Below, piece after piece: positions 38,600 to 51,872 of a DNA stretch of 64,000 nucleotides; the first letter of the stretch is position 1, and each line of letters starts with the position of its first letter. The stretch covers positions 20,176,577 to 20,240,576 of the forward strand of contig NC_092582.1 in assembly GCF_037975245.1 (NCBI RefSeq), written 5' to 3'. Source of the stretch: Apostichopus japonicus. Taxonomy: Eukaryota; Echinodermata; Holothuroidea; Aspidochirotida; Stichopodidae. The translations under genes were made by a program, and so were the position numbers. Below the pieces are notes generated by a model. It was not told the DNA's origin. It made no database searches and worked only from the letters and a program-made list of their open reading frames with translations.

Positions 38600-40010
38600 A
38601 CTGGTTTAAGACAAACAAAAAACCAATTGCCACATTTTTGACTGGAGGTGCAGGTGTATGTTATATCACAAGTATTCAAAGCCCTCTATAATACACTCTT
38701 GAGATGCTTCTCAACTGTGCCTGGTAATAACCCTGATGCCACGCACATACTTTGATGGCCCCAACTGGTAAGGTAGCTTATGGTATTAAAGGTAACACAA
38801 TGCACAGTGCTCTAGGAATACCAGCTAGCCAGGGTTTTTACTATAAAGCCTTAGCTTCTGACAGATTCAACTCTATGCAAGTCAAATACCACAGTTTGAA
38901 AGTGTTTTTTATCGATTAAGTATCTGTAGTGATAATGAATAATGGGTAGCACAACAGTGTTTGGAGGTGTTAGCATCATTGTGTTGGTGATCTGTTTCAA
39001 CTGAGGCCAGTATTTGATGGCTGGATATTTAATGATTTGAGCATTGATTATGGCCCTTTAGCCACCAACCTATGGAAAGACAACTTCACAGCATTTGAAC
39101 TGGATGAAATCATGCGACCTAAAGATGACAAAACTTTTGCCATGGTTCTGAATCGTTTGAGAGAAGGAAACCACACAAAAGAAGACTTGATAATGTTTAA
39201 GACCAGAGAACTCCCTTTGGAAGTATTACCAACAAATGTGACTCAATTATTTCAAACAAACACTAAGGTCAATACACACAACAAAGATGTGTTTGCTTGT
39301 TTGAAAAGTGAAAAGGTTAAAATTCATTCACAAGATATTGTTACAGGAGATATTAAAAAACAATGGAAGAAAAGCTTTTGCGACATATTCCCAATGACCC
39401 ACGAAAAACAATGGGTTTGTTCTATGAGTTGTCGTTTGGAATTGGACAAAGACTAGAATTGTGTTTAAGCGCGGCAGTTGATGATGGATTGATTATGGAG
39501 CTTGGGGTGCTGTCAAATATAGTGACCAACATCATGAAGGAAAAGTCATATTTGTTAGGCTACAATTTGATGAACGAGCTCTGGAAAACTCTATAGGTTT
39601 GCATAGAAACATTTACTCACTGATGTCATTCCATCAACATGGACTCCAATCTCAAGAGCTTCATGGCAGTTTAGAACTGGCCGAAATCCAAATGCTGAGA
39701 TATTTGCGCAAACAGTTTCCACTTCGTCCAGCTGCTGCAAAACCCGTTCATAGATGCCAAGGTGATACCCTAATTGAAGTAGTCATAAATATGTCAGGGA
39801 CTAAGTCTCAATGTCACATTCAATATGTTGCTTTAAGTAGAGTTACATCATTGAACGGCCTTTGCATTCGCAGCCTTGATCCGTCAAAAATTAATGTAGA
39901 TCCATACGCTGTGAAAGAAATGAATGAACTTAGAACTACTAGAGCAACGCATACATGCATGTCTTCTTTACATCCCACTAAATACGCTGTAACATACCTA
40001 CATCAAAATG
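38600..40010 (+). pseudogene. Helentron PIF1-like helicase remnant
   Basis: Degraded Walker A (FLTGGAGVC near 38635, missing the GKS), then MAPTGKVAYGIKGNTMHSAL, GDLFQLRPVFDGWIF, a segment LDEIMRPKDDKTFAMVLNRL, and the C-terminal box VHRCQGDTLIEVVI … IQYVALSRVTSLNGLCI. Several frames and stops. Confidence 0.8.
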
Positions 40011-40420
40011 TAAGATCATTTGAAAAACATATGCCCGATATCCAGAATGGCAAATCAATCGTTTCAATCTGTTTACAGAATGCCACCTCTCAAGAAAAGA
40101 AATTGGAGAAAACATACAAATAACAGGATGCACACTATTTTAAAAATATTCAACAACAGGATTCCACAATACATTCTCTATATGGCAGGAGACTTCAATG
40201 TTGAATATTCAAAACATATCAGATAAACAAAGACTTCTCTCTTTCTTTATTGACTCACTGCATTTTTCACAACTAATTGATGTTCCAACAATTTACTGCA
40301 ACTCATGTTTAAACCATATTTATACCAACATCTCCTCTGTTGTTGTAACTTGTGGAATTTTAGAAAGCTTTTACAGTGACCACAAAGCTACATGGATCAG
40401 GTTACACAGTAAACAATAGA
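39975..40420 (+). pseudogene. Helentron endonuclease (EEP) remnant
   Basis: YLHQNVRSFEKHMPDI (start of the fold), then in other frames YMAGDFNVE and FYSDHKATWI, the GDxN and SDH motifs of exonuclease/endonuclease/phosphatase nucleases. The frame changes near 40100-40200 show it is broken. Confidence 0.7.
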
Positions 40421-41249
40421 TCACCATTTGTAGGCTCACTACTTCGTGTTTGCAAAGATAAACCTTACCAGTTCCTCCTTATCAGCTATGAGAAATTATG
40501 ATGTGAGCAATACACATGTATAATCTTGTATTATATTATGTGTTCCAATGTGTTGATAAACCTCTTCTTTCTTATTCAAAACATCTTTTCATGCCATCAC
40601 TGTGTAACAGCACCTTCATTCTGTTTTCTGCCACATGCTCTTGTACAGTGCTACAGTAAATATGCATTTTTTAATATTCTTCATTGCAGGAAAATCTCCA
40701 GAAAGAAACATCCGATGTAAGCTGGATACTTGACCAAAAAGATGATAGTTTGATTCATTTTGTAATCAACAATGCCCACATTTTTTCCAATGGATTTTCC
40801 AATTTAAATGTTGTATATCAAATCTTCAAAACATTGAGTACAAGAGCCCTATTGTTTTTTGTGTATAGCCACGTACAGTAGACTGACCTGTGTTAATCAT
40901 GCCATAGTGTTATTGTATCAAAATGGTGGTTCGGGCCATTTCTATTGTAACAGCTAGTTCTGGTTATGCCTGGTTTCTGGTTCCATTCCACCCCCCCTTC
41001 CCCCCATTTGTGTATTTGTACAAGTCAAAACAAGCTCGATCTTTCAGAAAAGTACTGGCAATGATTTTTATCCACTGTATTTATTTACAATACCGTAACA
41101 CATAATACAAAAGAATCAGCAAAAAGACTTACATAAGAGGCTTACATAAAGAAATCATTATAGTCTTTAAGGTTACACAAATTGTTGTTTTGCTTAGATA
41201 TAAAATAGTGAAGGTCAAGTCGAAAGCGAAACTTAAAATAAAATCCGTG

Positions 41250-41640
41250 CACATCTGGGATTTTGTTGTTCAACCTACAGGTATAAATATATTTTTAGCA
41301 TGCAAAAATAAAAAGTTCAAAGGATTACCCGTATCATCAAAATCACCTAAACAAAAGTTGGTCAAATTAAAAGTATCATTAATTTTAATGCAATTTGAAT
41401 TCACTGCCTCCCAGAATCGCTCAACGTGACTACAGTTTTGAAACAAATGTATTAGTACCGGCAATGATGAAAGAGTGAAGCAACTCATGGGCAGAGGTCT
41501 TCCTAAGACAATGACAATACCTGCCTACAGAATATCCCTTTACTTTTATAATAGCTACTGTAAGTGTTCTATATGCATTTTTAGGCAGGACAAGTCTCTC
41601 AGAACACAACCATTGATTTTGTGATGTAAAGAGCACAATT
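41250..41640 (-). mobile_element. LINE ORF2 C-terminal fragment
   Basis: Minus-strand frames read CLRKTSAHELLHSF, LIHLFQNCSHVERFWEAV and FNLTNFCLGDFDD, the zinc-finger-like end of a non-LTR retrotransposon polyprotein. Frameshifted. Beyond it, 41641-42900 holds only a short (TA)n (41753-41788). Confidence 0.65.
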
Positions 41641-41748
41641 TGTTTATATTTTTTTGAAGATTAAAGTAGCAAAAACAAAAATCTCTCTGGTTTATTCTTG
41701 TGATGTCTTTCATGGTTTGATCAGATTCACCAGAATCAGATTTGTATC

Positions 41749-41794
<46 letters not shown>

Positions 41795-42911
41795 TTCAGT
41801 AACGTGGTGACATCATTCATAAAAGTGATTATAACTGATCAAAACAACTTGAGATTTTCTTGCTTTACTATCACTGTGACTAAACGTTATCATTTAGATT
41901 GTATAGCTTGCTTGACAACTTGCAATTTAATCATGCTAAATACGTTATATTTATTCAGCCACCGCTATTGTGTATCACAACTATTGAAGTTATATATGTA
42001 AGTGTTAGACAGAATAATAGTATATAAAATACTGTCCGTTTTGATACACTACCAAATGTACAACGCTGTATTGAAGAAGTTGATATTTACATCACAAAGT
42101 TTGTCGCAAAACATTGTATGGTTAGTATGGGAATTTGTAATGTCTCATAATTTGTTTCCCCAAAACAAGATGGAACTCATGGGGTTCACGACATAAATAC
42201 AGACTTCTATAAATATATAACAGCCAAAGCCAACCAGGATACTCCTTACTATTGCCTACGAGTACGACCTTACTTAACTTAGCCCTAGGCTTCTAACATT
42301 GGTACAATTGTAGGCTACCATACCAAACAGGTGACGAATGGTCCAAGGTATATTCTTGGCCTATATAACAGTATTCACACGCTAAGAATTTGTTAGCTCT
42401 GTGATAGTATATATCACTGTCAGATTGAGAGTCTGCGGCAAAACTATCCCACGCAGACCTAAGTTATTAGGCTACACTTCAGTAGGCCTAGCTTTAGGAT
42501 GTTCATTTATCATCAGGTATAGTGATAAATAGTCGATAACCGTATATTTCAAAGGTTTCAGAAATACACCTCTCGCAGTGAAAGTCAACGTGGGCCAAAT
42601 ATTGAACATTTATTAACATTACTAGGTTTTTGCTTCAGACAGAGAGCCTATTGAATCCATGTTTCAAAGATTTCTACGCGAAACTTTTCTACTTAGCCAA
42701 GAATCTTCAGCCTGAACTTTCAGTTTCACTACATAAATCTACTAGAATAAACTAGACACTGATCAACCAAGCCCAGACACCTACCGGATGCGCGACAATC
42801 ATACCGTCACACATACACGCACATTTACACTAAGAGAACAACCACTATATAACGCTATATCGTTAGAAATTTCAAGTTTGTTTACAACATGTTGTAAAAT
42901 ATCCGAGAGAA

Positions 42912-43050
42912 ATGCCGGTACGTTGTGTTGTTGGGGGCTGCACAAATGCCATAAGCCATGCAATTATCCTTCATCGATGACCGAAGGACGAAAAAAAAAC
43001 ACGGCGATTATAACCAAGTTAGTGCAGAACACCAGCTCCGATTTCACTGG
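42912..43050 (+). pseudogene. THAP-type zinc-finger remnant
   Basis: MPVRCVVGGCTNAISHAIIL followed by HR, an in-frame TGA at 42978-42980, then PKDE. The C-x-V-x-G-C-x-N start and P-K-D-E are THAP-domain hallmarks; such domains occur in transposases and in host genes derived from them. Read-through would be needed, so probably a pseudogene. 43100-43620 has nothing else recognisable. Confidence 0.6.
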
Positions 43051-43669
43051 GCCTAGCCAATATGCAGCTCCATATAAAGCGAACACACCACGGGAGCATA
43101 CTACAATCCCTCCCTTTTTATGAAATAAAACAAATGGACTTTAACGGGTCGACATAAAGGAGGCCTTCTTCTGTCAAGTAATCCCATTAAAACTACTCCG
43201 AAGACCAGATCGGGGAACAGGAACCCTCCAATGGGGCAAGTGGCGATCCTCTGGAGGGAGCGCAGCCGAGCACTAGTAGTACTAGTATTAACGTTACTAC
43301 TACTTTGAAGTCGCAATAGACGAAGAGATTTTGATGTATCATCTAAATTAACACCCCCTTCATTGCCATATTGTATAGTAATAAGCTATGAGGTTAGCTT
43401 CAAAAGTGATGGGTTACATCTTCTTGTGAAAAATCTCAGTGCCCCAATTTATTTCTAGAATATGCTGGGTCAGTTAATTATAGCAGTAATTTCTTATTCG
43501 TATTCCAGGAAAACCATTTTTTTTAAGGGGGGAGGGAGTGGGGGTAATGGGGTGGGTCAAAGTAAATAGATTTTATTCCAAAGGGTGTTTAAATCTCACA
43601 GCGATTTATTTTAAAGACACAGCCAAAAATTCACACAACGTATTTCAAGTCTTAAATCATTGAACAAAG

Positions 43670-43675
43670 TTTATT
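43670..43675 (-). promoter_or_regulatory. Candidate polyadenylation signal of the P2X7-domain gene
   Basis: AATAAA on the minus strand downstream of the stop at 44074. Confidence 0.45.
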
Positions 43676-44073
43676 CAATATCATTTCTAGACATTCATTC
43701 TGGACAATTCATTCAAGAGTTCTGCTGCCTCTATTGCTCTTTATTATGACTTTCTGTCAAATATCATTGGTGATATGGATATTTTGGCTTCCAGATTAAA
43801 GGAGCAAACATGTCTGGGAGGTAAATGCTCCTAAAAAAGTCAATGACTGTTCCCCTCATGCACATATTATATGAAATCACGGTCACGCCAATACTTGTGT
43901 CCAAATGCTTCAAAACATTCCTTTTCTTTCATTGTTGATGTTGGGTTTGGAAAATAACCATTTCATCCTTAGTTAAAAGTCTTGAATTTTAATATATCAA
44001 CACTCAGGGAACCCTGACGGATTAATAATCCAACACAGTCGCAGAATAGAAAAGGTGTTTCTGGAGGGATTTC

Positions 44074-44263
44074 TCAACCAAGGCTTCCTATACGTAACAA
44101 TGAGTTTTCTCCTGTCAACTTGAATACAGTGTAAGGACCATTGGCTGGAAACTCAATTCTGATCCTTTGGACTGCACATGATGGTAGCACAACCCTGACA
44201 TGTCTTGCTAGGAACCCCCAGTACCATTGAACCTGTTGACCGAAGTCTATGTATCTGTACTGC
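44074..44263 (-). CDS. P2X7 C-terminal-domain-like protein, last exon
   Basis: After acceptor TTTTTTTCCAG the frame reads QYRYIDFGQQVQWYWGFLA, then RHVRVVLPSCAVQRIRIEFP, and ends GSLG-stop at 44074. The pattern YR.f..W..G.LG...R..lPSC.v..IR..FP is that of the cytoplasmic C-terminal domain of P2X7, which in many invertebrates occurs in stand-alone multigene families without the channel. The exon starts in phase 2. An AATAAA lies about 400 nt downstream (43670-43675). Earlier exons are not resolved. Confidence 0.75.
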
Positions 44264-44639
44264 CTGGAAAAAAATTATGAAAGTTCAAAATGTATTAATG
44301 TTGGCCCATGATGTCCACAATAACAAGCAGGGATACAATGTACAGTTATGGTTACATTTGTTGTGAATTTACACCTTCCATGTTCCATGAAACATTCTTT
44401 TGTTTTAGCAAATATATTTACAAAACTCCAGGCCAAAGTGGTAGCCTTGTAATAATGATTTAGAAATAACACATGCCTACCTAGCATGGCTGCATAATGC
44501 AACTTACATCCCCGAGCCAAACTCAGTATGCAACCAACCCTACTAATATATAGTAGTATTACGCACCAAACTGTATACATGTATGAATATATACCCAACA
44601 CACTGTACATATGGGTTGTAACTCACCATAACACAACGC

Positions 44640-45503
44640 ACAATACGGTTGAGGGAGTTCCGCGAATTCCAACAACAAATGCACAAAATGGACTGGATTT
44701 TGTTTTGAAATGCTTCGTTAATAAATTCTTAAAACGTTGTATGTTCCTTGCAATAGTTCCGAACGGGTTTCTTCTTCGAAATGTTGTGGAGCTTCAATTT
44801 CGGTTCGTTGAACAGGCTCAATCTGATACAGTTCTAACACCTCAGGTCCACCCTCAACCAAGGGGGTAGCGAAGGGGTTTTTGTTGGGGGGTGTGGAGAA
44901 TTTGATTTGCCGACGGATCTGGAAGTGGTGACTGAAATGGGGGAGGGGTCTAAGGGGAGGGGTGCCCCCTCCCCTTTGGAAAATTTTTAGTTTTGAAACT
45001 CCTTAGATGCAATCTGGTGCATATTTTAAGTCAAATTTGATTTGCCGACGGATCTGGACGTGGTGACTGAATTGGGGGAGGGGTCTAAGGGTAGGGGGTC
45101 TACCCCTCCCCATTGGAAAATTTTTAGTTTTGAAACGTCCTTAGATGCAATCTGGAGCATATTTTAAGTCAAATTTGGCACGGAAGAAGCTCCCGTTCTC
45201 CTTTTCTCTATTCAGCTTTCCTTCTTTCTTCCCCTTCCGCTCTCTTCACCTTTTCTCCTTTTGCCGACAGACCCTAAATTTGCCGACAGCGACCAAATTA
45301 TTGGGGGGTGTGACACCCCCCACACCCCCCGCTCGCTACGCCCCTGCCCTCAACGTTCGGTTCAATATTAGCATGATCATCGCCTTCACTCTCTGCTTCC
45401 AATATGATAAAGGGCGCTCTAATTATAGCCCTATTTTACTGCCTGGTGAAGAACCACTATCACTTTGAACTTCGGTTGACGCATTTGGTTCTAAATCTGA
45501 CAT
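44640..45503 (-). pseudogene. Possible 5' coding part of the P2X7-domain gene, interrupted by a MITE
   Basis: An ATG at 45503 opens MSDLEPNASTEVQSDSGSS. A different frame carries EAESEGDDHANIEPNVEG up to the MITE edge and resumes beyond it as EGGPEVLELYQIEPVQRTE. Acidic, Ser-rich N-termini with an Y-x-[IF]-EP motif are common in these proteins. The frame change and the insertion make it likely non-functional, or else an intron I cannot place. Confidence 0.3.
44859..45346. mobile_element. 488-bp hAT-type MITE with 8-bp target duplication
   Basis: Starts CAAGGGGGTAGCGAAGG and ends with the complement of CAGGGGCGTAGCGAGCGGGG. Flanked by CCCTCAAC at 44851-44858 and 45347-45354. Inside, a block of about 170 bp (AATTTGATTTGCCGACGGAT…) occurs twice in tandem. 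Confidence 0.88.
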
Positions 45504-46958
45504 TCCACGGGAAATTTTCGATCTGATTTCGCGACGACTTGTTATCGATTGTTTTGTGTATTTATGTACTCTTGTCGTACTGTAAGTATGATATGTGTTC
45601 GGAGGAATCAGCGAGAGCCAAATCGTGTTCATAAAATGACGTCACATGACGTCATGAGATTAGCAACATTTTCAGGCGAACGAACTTTTCAAGCCCGAAG
45701 AGGGTAAATTAAATCTCAATTTCGAAGGGAAAATTCAATTTTTTAACTGGCAGAATGGTTGATATCTGTTCTAGAGAGCATGCTTAGATGGATCCCAAGG
45801 TTCTACACCATTACCGTAACACCCCCCCCCCCCTGCACTGATACATACATGCATACACACAGCCACATGACAGACTCCATTACACTTAATCATGTGCAGG
45901 AAACGTAAAACCCACATGGATCTACTGGAACCAAAGGTTTGTACACACTGAAAACTTAAATTGGTTCACCGACTAACATAACGTTAGTCCATCTGGTGCC
46001 TCTCCCGACTAACATAGCCTTAGTCAGTTGCTATACCGACTAATTTATTCCTTAGTCAGTTGGATTTCTTAGTCGGTCATCTTAGTCCGTCAGCTTAGTC
46101 GATCAACAATTTCTTAGTCGGTAAATGTATGTTAGTCAGTTACATTAGTTGGTGACATTAGTCGGTCATTACCGGCTAATTTATATGAGCCACCGACTAG
46201 TTTATAGCAGGTTTTACATTAGTCAGGGTGGTGTCTCTCCCGACTAACCTTTCTTAGTCGGTATCGACTGACTAGTTGCACTGACTAGAATAACTGAAAG
46301 AATTAAACCCGACTAGTTTCACTGACTAGCATCACTGAAAGAAAAGAGAGCAGAAGACACACAAATAGTGTGTACGTTGACAGTATTTATTTCTGATAAA
46401 ACTTCTGATGTCTACAAAGGCTGACTTTCGACAGATAGAGAAGAAATCACTGTAAACAAAAATCTGAAAATATGATTTTATTCCAACAAAGTTAAGACAA
46501 GTTAATGGATCAAACATGAATTGCAAAAGTATAGCACTGCACAATAATGCAAAGTTGAATCTTGGGCAAGGGTTCCTCATGACTTTCGTTTTAAAGTGGT
46601 ACCCCAAATCGACACCAGTTAAGTCTTCACGAACAAAGAGTGTTTCTCTTAACTACAAATGGCCTCCCACTTGTCTTCAGGAAGCCAAAATCTGCACCAT
46701 TATTGACCTGTGAACAGAAAATATGATATACGTGTAAGCACAGATACAGATATAGCACATGATAACTCACATTATCATAAACATACATTTACATTAAAAT
46801 TTTATAACATATTGGGAGGTATACATTTAAATCTAGGTCCCTCAAATTGTAAGCCAGGAATAGCAGCTTTACCAAATAATTATTAGCTTTGCACAGCATA
46901 ACACCAAGTTATTTTTCAAAGCTTAATAATTATGTTAATCATGTTAATAATGATCCCA

Positions 46959-48344
46959 ATAGACCGGGAGCCCAGAGGGTTTGGTTAGCTGGGAAGGTAA
47001 CCAATTGCCTTGTACATCACAATGTTCACAGTGCATTCCTGTATACGAAACCAGACGACTGGCAAACCGACTGTGGTGGGTGTGGCTGGGAGAGCAATTT
47101 TAAAGTCACCTGATATCTAACCTAGATCAGTTTTCATGGTAACACATCAAAGTAAGTACAATGTGTCAGGTATGGCCCCAAGAGCAACAAATGGCCATTG
47201 CCAGTAATTATTGGTGGTGGGGTACCCCTGCCAGTGATCTATAATTGACCCCCCAAGGCTGACCTAGGTCAGCTCATGAGGTAACCACTTGAAACCTACT
47301 GGAAAATGTTGGTTAGGACTTCAGATACAAGGGATGGGCATTGCCAGTAATTTTTATTGGTGGGGTACCCCTGCCAGTAGACCCCCAAAATGCCCATCCC
47401 CCATTGACCTAGATGAGCTCATGATGTAACCAGTTGAAAACTACTGGAAAATGGTATCACTTCATATGTAAGGGATGGGCATTTCCAGTAATTTATATTG
47501 GGGGGGGGGTACCCCTGCCAGTAGACCCCCAAAATGCCCATTCCCTCATTGACCTAGGTCAGCTCATGAGATAACCAGTTGAAAAATTACTGGAAAATGA
47601 TAGGTATCACTTCATATGTAAGGGATGGGCATTTCCAGTCATTTACATTGGTGGGGTAACCCTGCCAGTAGACCCCCAAAATGCCCATCCCCCATTGACC
47701 TAGATTAGCTCATGAGGTAACCAGTTGAAAACTACTGTAAAATGATTGGCAGGACTCTATATGTAAGGGATGGGCGGACTCTGGCAGTGGTGGCCCACCA
47801 ATATAAAATACTGGAAATGCCCATTCTTACATATGAAGTGATACCTATCATTTTCCTGTAGGTTTCAACTGGTCAAATCATGAGCTCACCTAGGTCAATG
47901 AGGGGATGGGCATATTAAGGGTCTACTGGCAGGGGTACCCCACCAATAAAAAATACTGGCAATGCCCATCCCTTGTATCTGAAGTCCTAACAAACATTTT
48001 CCAGTAGGTTTCAAGTGGTTACCTCATGAGCTGACCTAGGTCAGTCGTGAGGGGTCAATTGTTGATCACTGGCAGGGGTACCCCACCACCAATAATTACT
48101 GGCGATGGCCATGTGTTGCTCTTGGGGCCATACCTGACACATTGTTCTTACCTTGATGTGGTGACCATGAAAGCTGATCTAGGTTAGCTATTAGGTGACT
48201 TTAAAATTGCTCTCCCAGCCACATCCACCAGTCGGTTTGCCAGTCGTCAGGTTTCATATACAGGAATGCACTGTGAACATTGTGATGTACCAGGCAATTG
48301 GTTACCTTCCCAGCTAACCAAACCCTCTGGACTCCCGCTCTACA
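46959..48344. repeat. 1.4-kb foldback (long inverted repeat)
   Basis: The left arm from 46959 (AGACCGGGAGCCCAGAGGGT) matches the complement of the right arm ending at 48344, through GTCAGGTATGGCCCCAAGAG, towards a centre near 47780. The left arm contains about four copies of a 145-bp unit (GGGATGGGC at 47331, 47472, 47622, 47767); the right arm has fewer. Confidence 0.88.
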
Positions 48345-49709
48345 GATCAGTGAAAATTTGACCAAACTTATGAAGCTTGCACGTAAATGATAAACTAGAC
48401 TGTTTTTTTTTAAAACAGGTTATGAAAAGTATCTTTAATATCATTAAACAGTTGGGTACAATAGTTAAACTCACTCTTCCATCTTTTTTTCTCTATGGTA
48501 CTTGTTCCTTTGCTTTTTGAACTCTTGGATAAACTCTTTTGTTCTGCGAAGGGTACCAATATATCATCTTAAAACATGTCTTTAAGCCATATATAACACA
48601 GTTCTCCTCTTCTGTTGTTGCCTCCACACACTGGTGTCGTACATCACAGGAAAGCTCACCCTTGACTTAGATATTTGGCTTTTCAATTCCTGCTGGAAAA
48701 AAGAAACAGCAAAGTATTCATCATTTGAAGAAAAAAAATTAAATAAAGTTGTCACCACAAAGTTATGTGAGATTTGCTTCCACTATAGTCTCAAAAAACA
48801 ATCCCAAAGTTTGAAGCAGACTGTATAAAGCTGAAAATTTGAACGAGAGTGTCATCACCATTGCAACCAGAATCAAATGCCCAGAATACAGAGATAATAA
48901 AACATGGGCTAAATCTTTGTTTGTTTTTAAGATCTTTAAAAATATAAAATTTTAGAAACAGAAATGCACTGAGCCAACTTATTTATAGGCCTAATCGTTT
49001 TTAGTTGTTATTTTGCTTGCTCACATAACAAGCCTGTTTAGACCTAGGCTAGAGGAGAATCAGTACTTTGTTACACTAAGTTTGTCTTTCGGTCGTTTTG
49101 ATTTAGTCTTACTAGTAGTACTAAAGTACATAATGGACCGGCGAAGACTAGAGAATACCCAGAGTTTTAGCAACTGCGTTAAACTGTATCATCTGATCTA
49201 TTATTTACGTCAATGAGTTTCATTCAATCTAGGATCAAAGAGAGAAAACTAATTAATCTTAACCTTTGAACTTTGCTACTAAACAGATATGCTTGAATTA
49301 CAAATAAATGTCAAAAAAACATCATAATCTACGAATCGATGCATATACATATACATAAACAGAATAATTTGAATTCGCGCAAGTAAACCCTGCACTACAT
49401 TGGACAGAAAAAAACGTGCAATTAGACCAAACTAAACATACTAAATTTTCCGTTACTTCTACATAAAATATCAATACAAATACAACAACTTACTCTTTTG
49501 GCAGTATACTAAAAGCACATGTTATAATAACTTCAGACTATCAAGCCTTCCTGAGAAAAAACGGTTAATACTTCTTACAGTAAACAAGTCGACCGTGAAG
49601 GAATGTCGCAATTGTTTCCTGGGCGTGACCGGAAATTAAATACTAAAAAATGATAAATGAAAAGGTTAAATAGAACTGAAGCGTGCATCATGACTGCTCG
49701 CAACATATA

Positions 49710-51872
49710 CCCAGCAAAAAATGTACCCTAATTTTACCGCGGTAAACTATGGTAAATGTGTGGTAAATGGGGTAAATGTGTGGTAAAATTGTGGTAAAAT
49801 AAACTGTGGTACATTTACCGCAGTTTTACCATGGTATTACCGCGGTAAAAGTATGGTAAAAGTGCGGTACATTTACTGCGGTAAATTTACCGCAGTTTTA
49901 CCATGGTATTACCGCGGTAAAAGTATGGTAAAAGTGCGGTACATTTACTGCGGTAAATTTACCGCAGTTTTACCATGGTATTACCGCGGTAAAAGTAGGG
50001 TAAAAGTGCGGTACATTTACTGCGGTAAATTTACCACAGTTTTACCATGGTATTACCGCGGTAAAAGTGCGGTACATTTACTACGGTAAATTTACCACAG
50101 TTTTACCATGGTATTACCGCGGTAAAAGTGCGGTACATTTACTACGGTAAATTTACCACAGTTTTACCATGGTATTACCGTGGTAAAAGTAGGGTAAAAG
50201 TGTGGTACATTACTACGGTAAATTAACCATAGCTTTACCATGATATTACTGGAGTAATTAAGTAGGGTAAATTTATATGGTACATAAACTACATAGGTGA
50301 AATTCCTACAATTGTGCCATGATTAACCACAGTAAAATTAGGGTAAAACTATACAGTGCAATTATACTATGGTAAATTTACCATAATTGTACCATGATTT
50401 TACCACAGTAGAACATATATGGGTCACACTATGAAACATGATGGTACATTTACAGCAATTTTTGCATGATTTTGTCCCACATTTTTGCAATACTGATAAG
50501 ACAAACCTTTTGCCAGCTTATGTTCTACTCATATCTTAATGTTGGCAATATAAATTACCTGTGGATATGAGTTGAATTAAGAAGAGAGACCAACTGCTAT
50601 TCTTATATGTTATAGTATGCATCTCTTTTCCTAAAAAAAAACAGTAGATATATACATAGAGAATTCCTTCATGCAATCCCTGCTAAATTTGAGAGGAGAC
50701 AACATTTAATTCTTTTTTCATCATGAGGGAGAACCTAAATGCCTTTAAAATGAAAAAAGAACTATATAAACTTGCACACATAAGGCATAGCTTCTGTGCC
50801 TCAACACTGAACACACAAAAATTGACCAATCAGTGTCCTCAGATTTGGGTATTCTCTTTCAGGTCCATTAAATGACATGACAAGTCTATGTATCGTATCT
50901 ACAATGTACCTTCTTCATTTAAACCAAGTCTTTGAGGAAAATTGGAGATCAAAAGTCCAATCTGGACTACCAGTTAAGTCTAAAGAAGATAGTCAGGAAT
51001 CATACCAGCTAGGGTTATTGAAATTCAACAAAGCTTTCTCATGTGTGAAACCTCCATGGATTTGATGAATTAAAAACTGTTCATGCTACAACTGTGGACT
51101 CACATGTCAGGCATACACCCATTACAATAAGGGTAAAGGCATATTGCCAAATTATGATACAATACACTAATGGGTGAAATTCAAAGAAATTTATGGTGGA
51201 CATTCTGATTGAAATTAGGACAAAATTATGCTCAGTGTGAGGTAAAACTGTCCTACAATTAGTGTAAAATCCTGCTAAACTGAGGTAAAACTAAAGTAAA
51301 AGCGTAGTAAATCTACGGTAAAACCATGGTAAAATTGGGGTAAAAGAACGGTAAAGCGTGGTTAAAGTATGGTAAATTTGTGGTAAAACTAAGGAAAAAG
51401 CCTGGTAAATATACGGTAAAATTGGGGTAAAAGAACAGTAAAACTGTGGTAAATTTAGGGTAAAAGTGTGGTAAATCTACGGTAAAACCATGGTAACCTT
51501 GGGGTAAAACCATGGTACACTGTGGTAAAAGCATGGTAAAAGTATGGTAAATCGAGGTAAAACTAAGGAAGAGCGTGGTAAATATGCGGTAAAATTGGGG
51601 TAAAAGAACGGTAAAACTGTGGTAAATTTGGGGTAAAAGTGTGGTAAAAGTGTAGTAAAAGTGCGGTAAAAGTATGGTAACAGCGTGGTAAATTGCGGTA
51701 AAAGTGAAATAAAGCTATGGTAAATTTGTGGTAATTTACTGCGGTAAACCGCGGTTTACCGCGTCCATAGGGCCAAAACACCGCGGTAATGTACAACAAA
51801 TTTACCACGGTTTTACCGTGGTAAAATTGTGGTATGTTACCGCGGTAAATTTGAGGTAAATTTTTTCCTGGG
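49710..51872. mobile_element. TIR element made of GGTAAA/TTTACC words
   Basis: Ends CCCAGCAAAAAATGTACC and, inverted, CCCAGGAAAAAATTTACC; TA dinucleotides flank both (49708-49709, 51873-51874), as in mariner-like insertions. 49740-50420 is a tandem array of about 80 bp with palindromes TACCATGGTA and ACCGCGGT. 51230-51860 repeats GGTAAAA words. The middle (50421-51229) is not repetitive and has no recognised gene. Confidence 0.78.

Larger units (their letters stand above)
37190..40425 (+). mobile_element. Decayed Helentron (Rep–helicase–endonuclease)
   Basis: Plus-strand rolling-circle transposon remnant in the order Rep/HUH nuclease, PIF1-like helicase, then an EEP-type (apurinic-like) endonuclease. 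That C-terminal endonuclease distinguishes Helentron-type elements from plain Helitrons. In-frame stops and frameshifts throughout. Termini were not found. No confident gene at 36800-37189 or 40430-41250. Confidence 0.85.
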
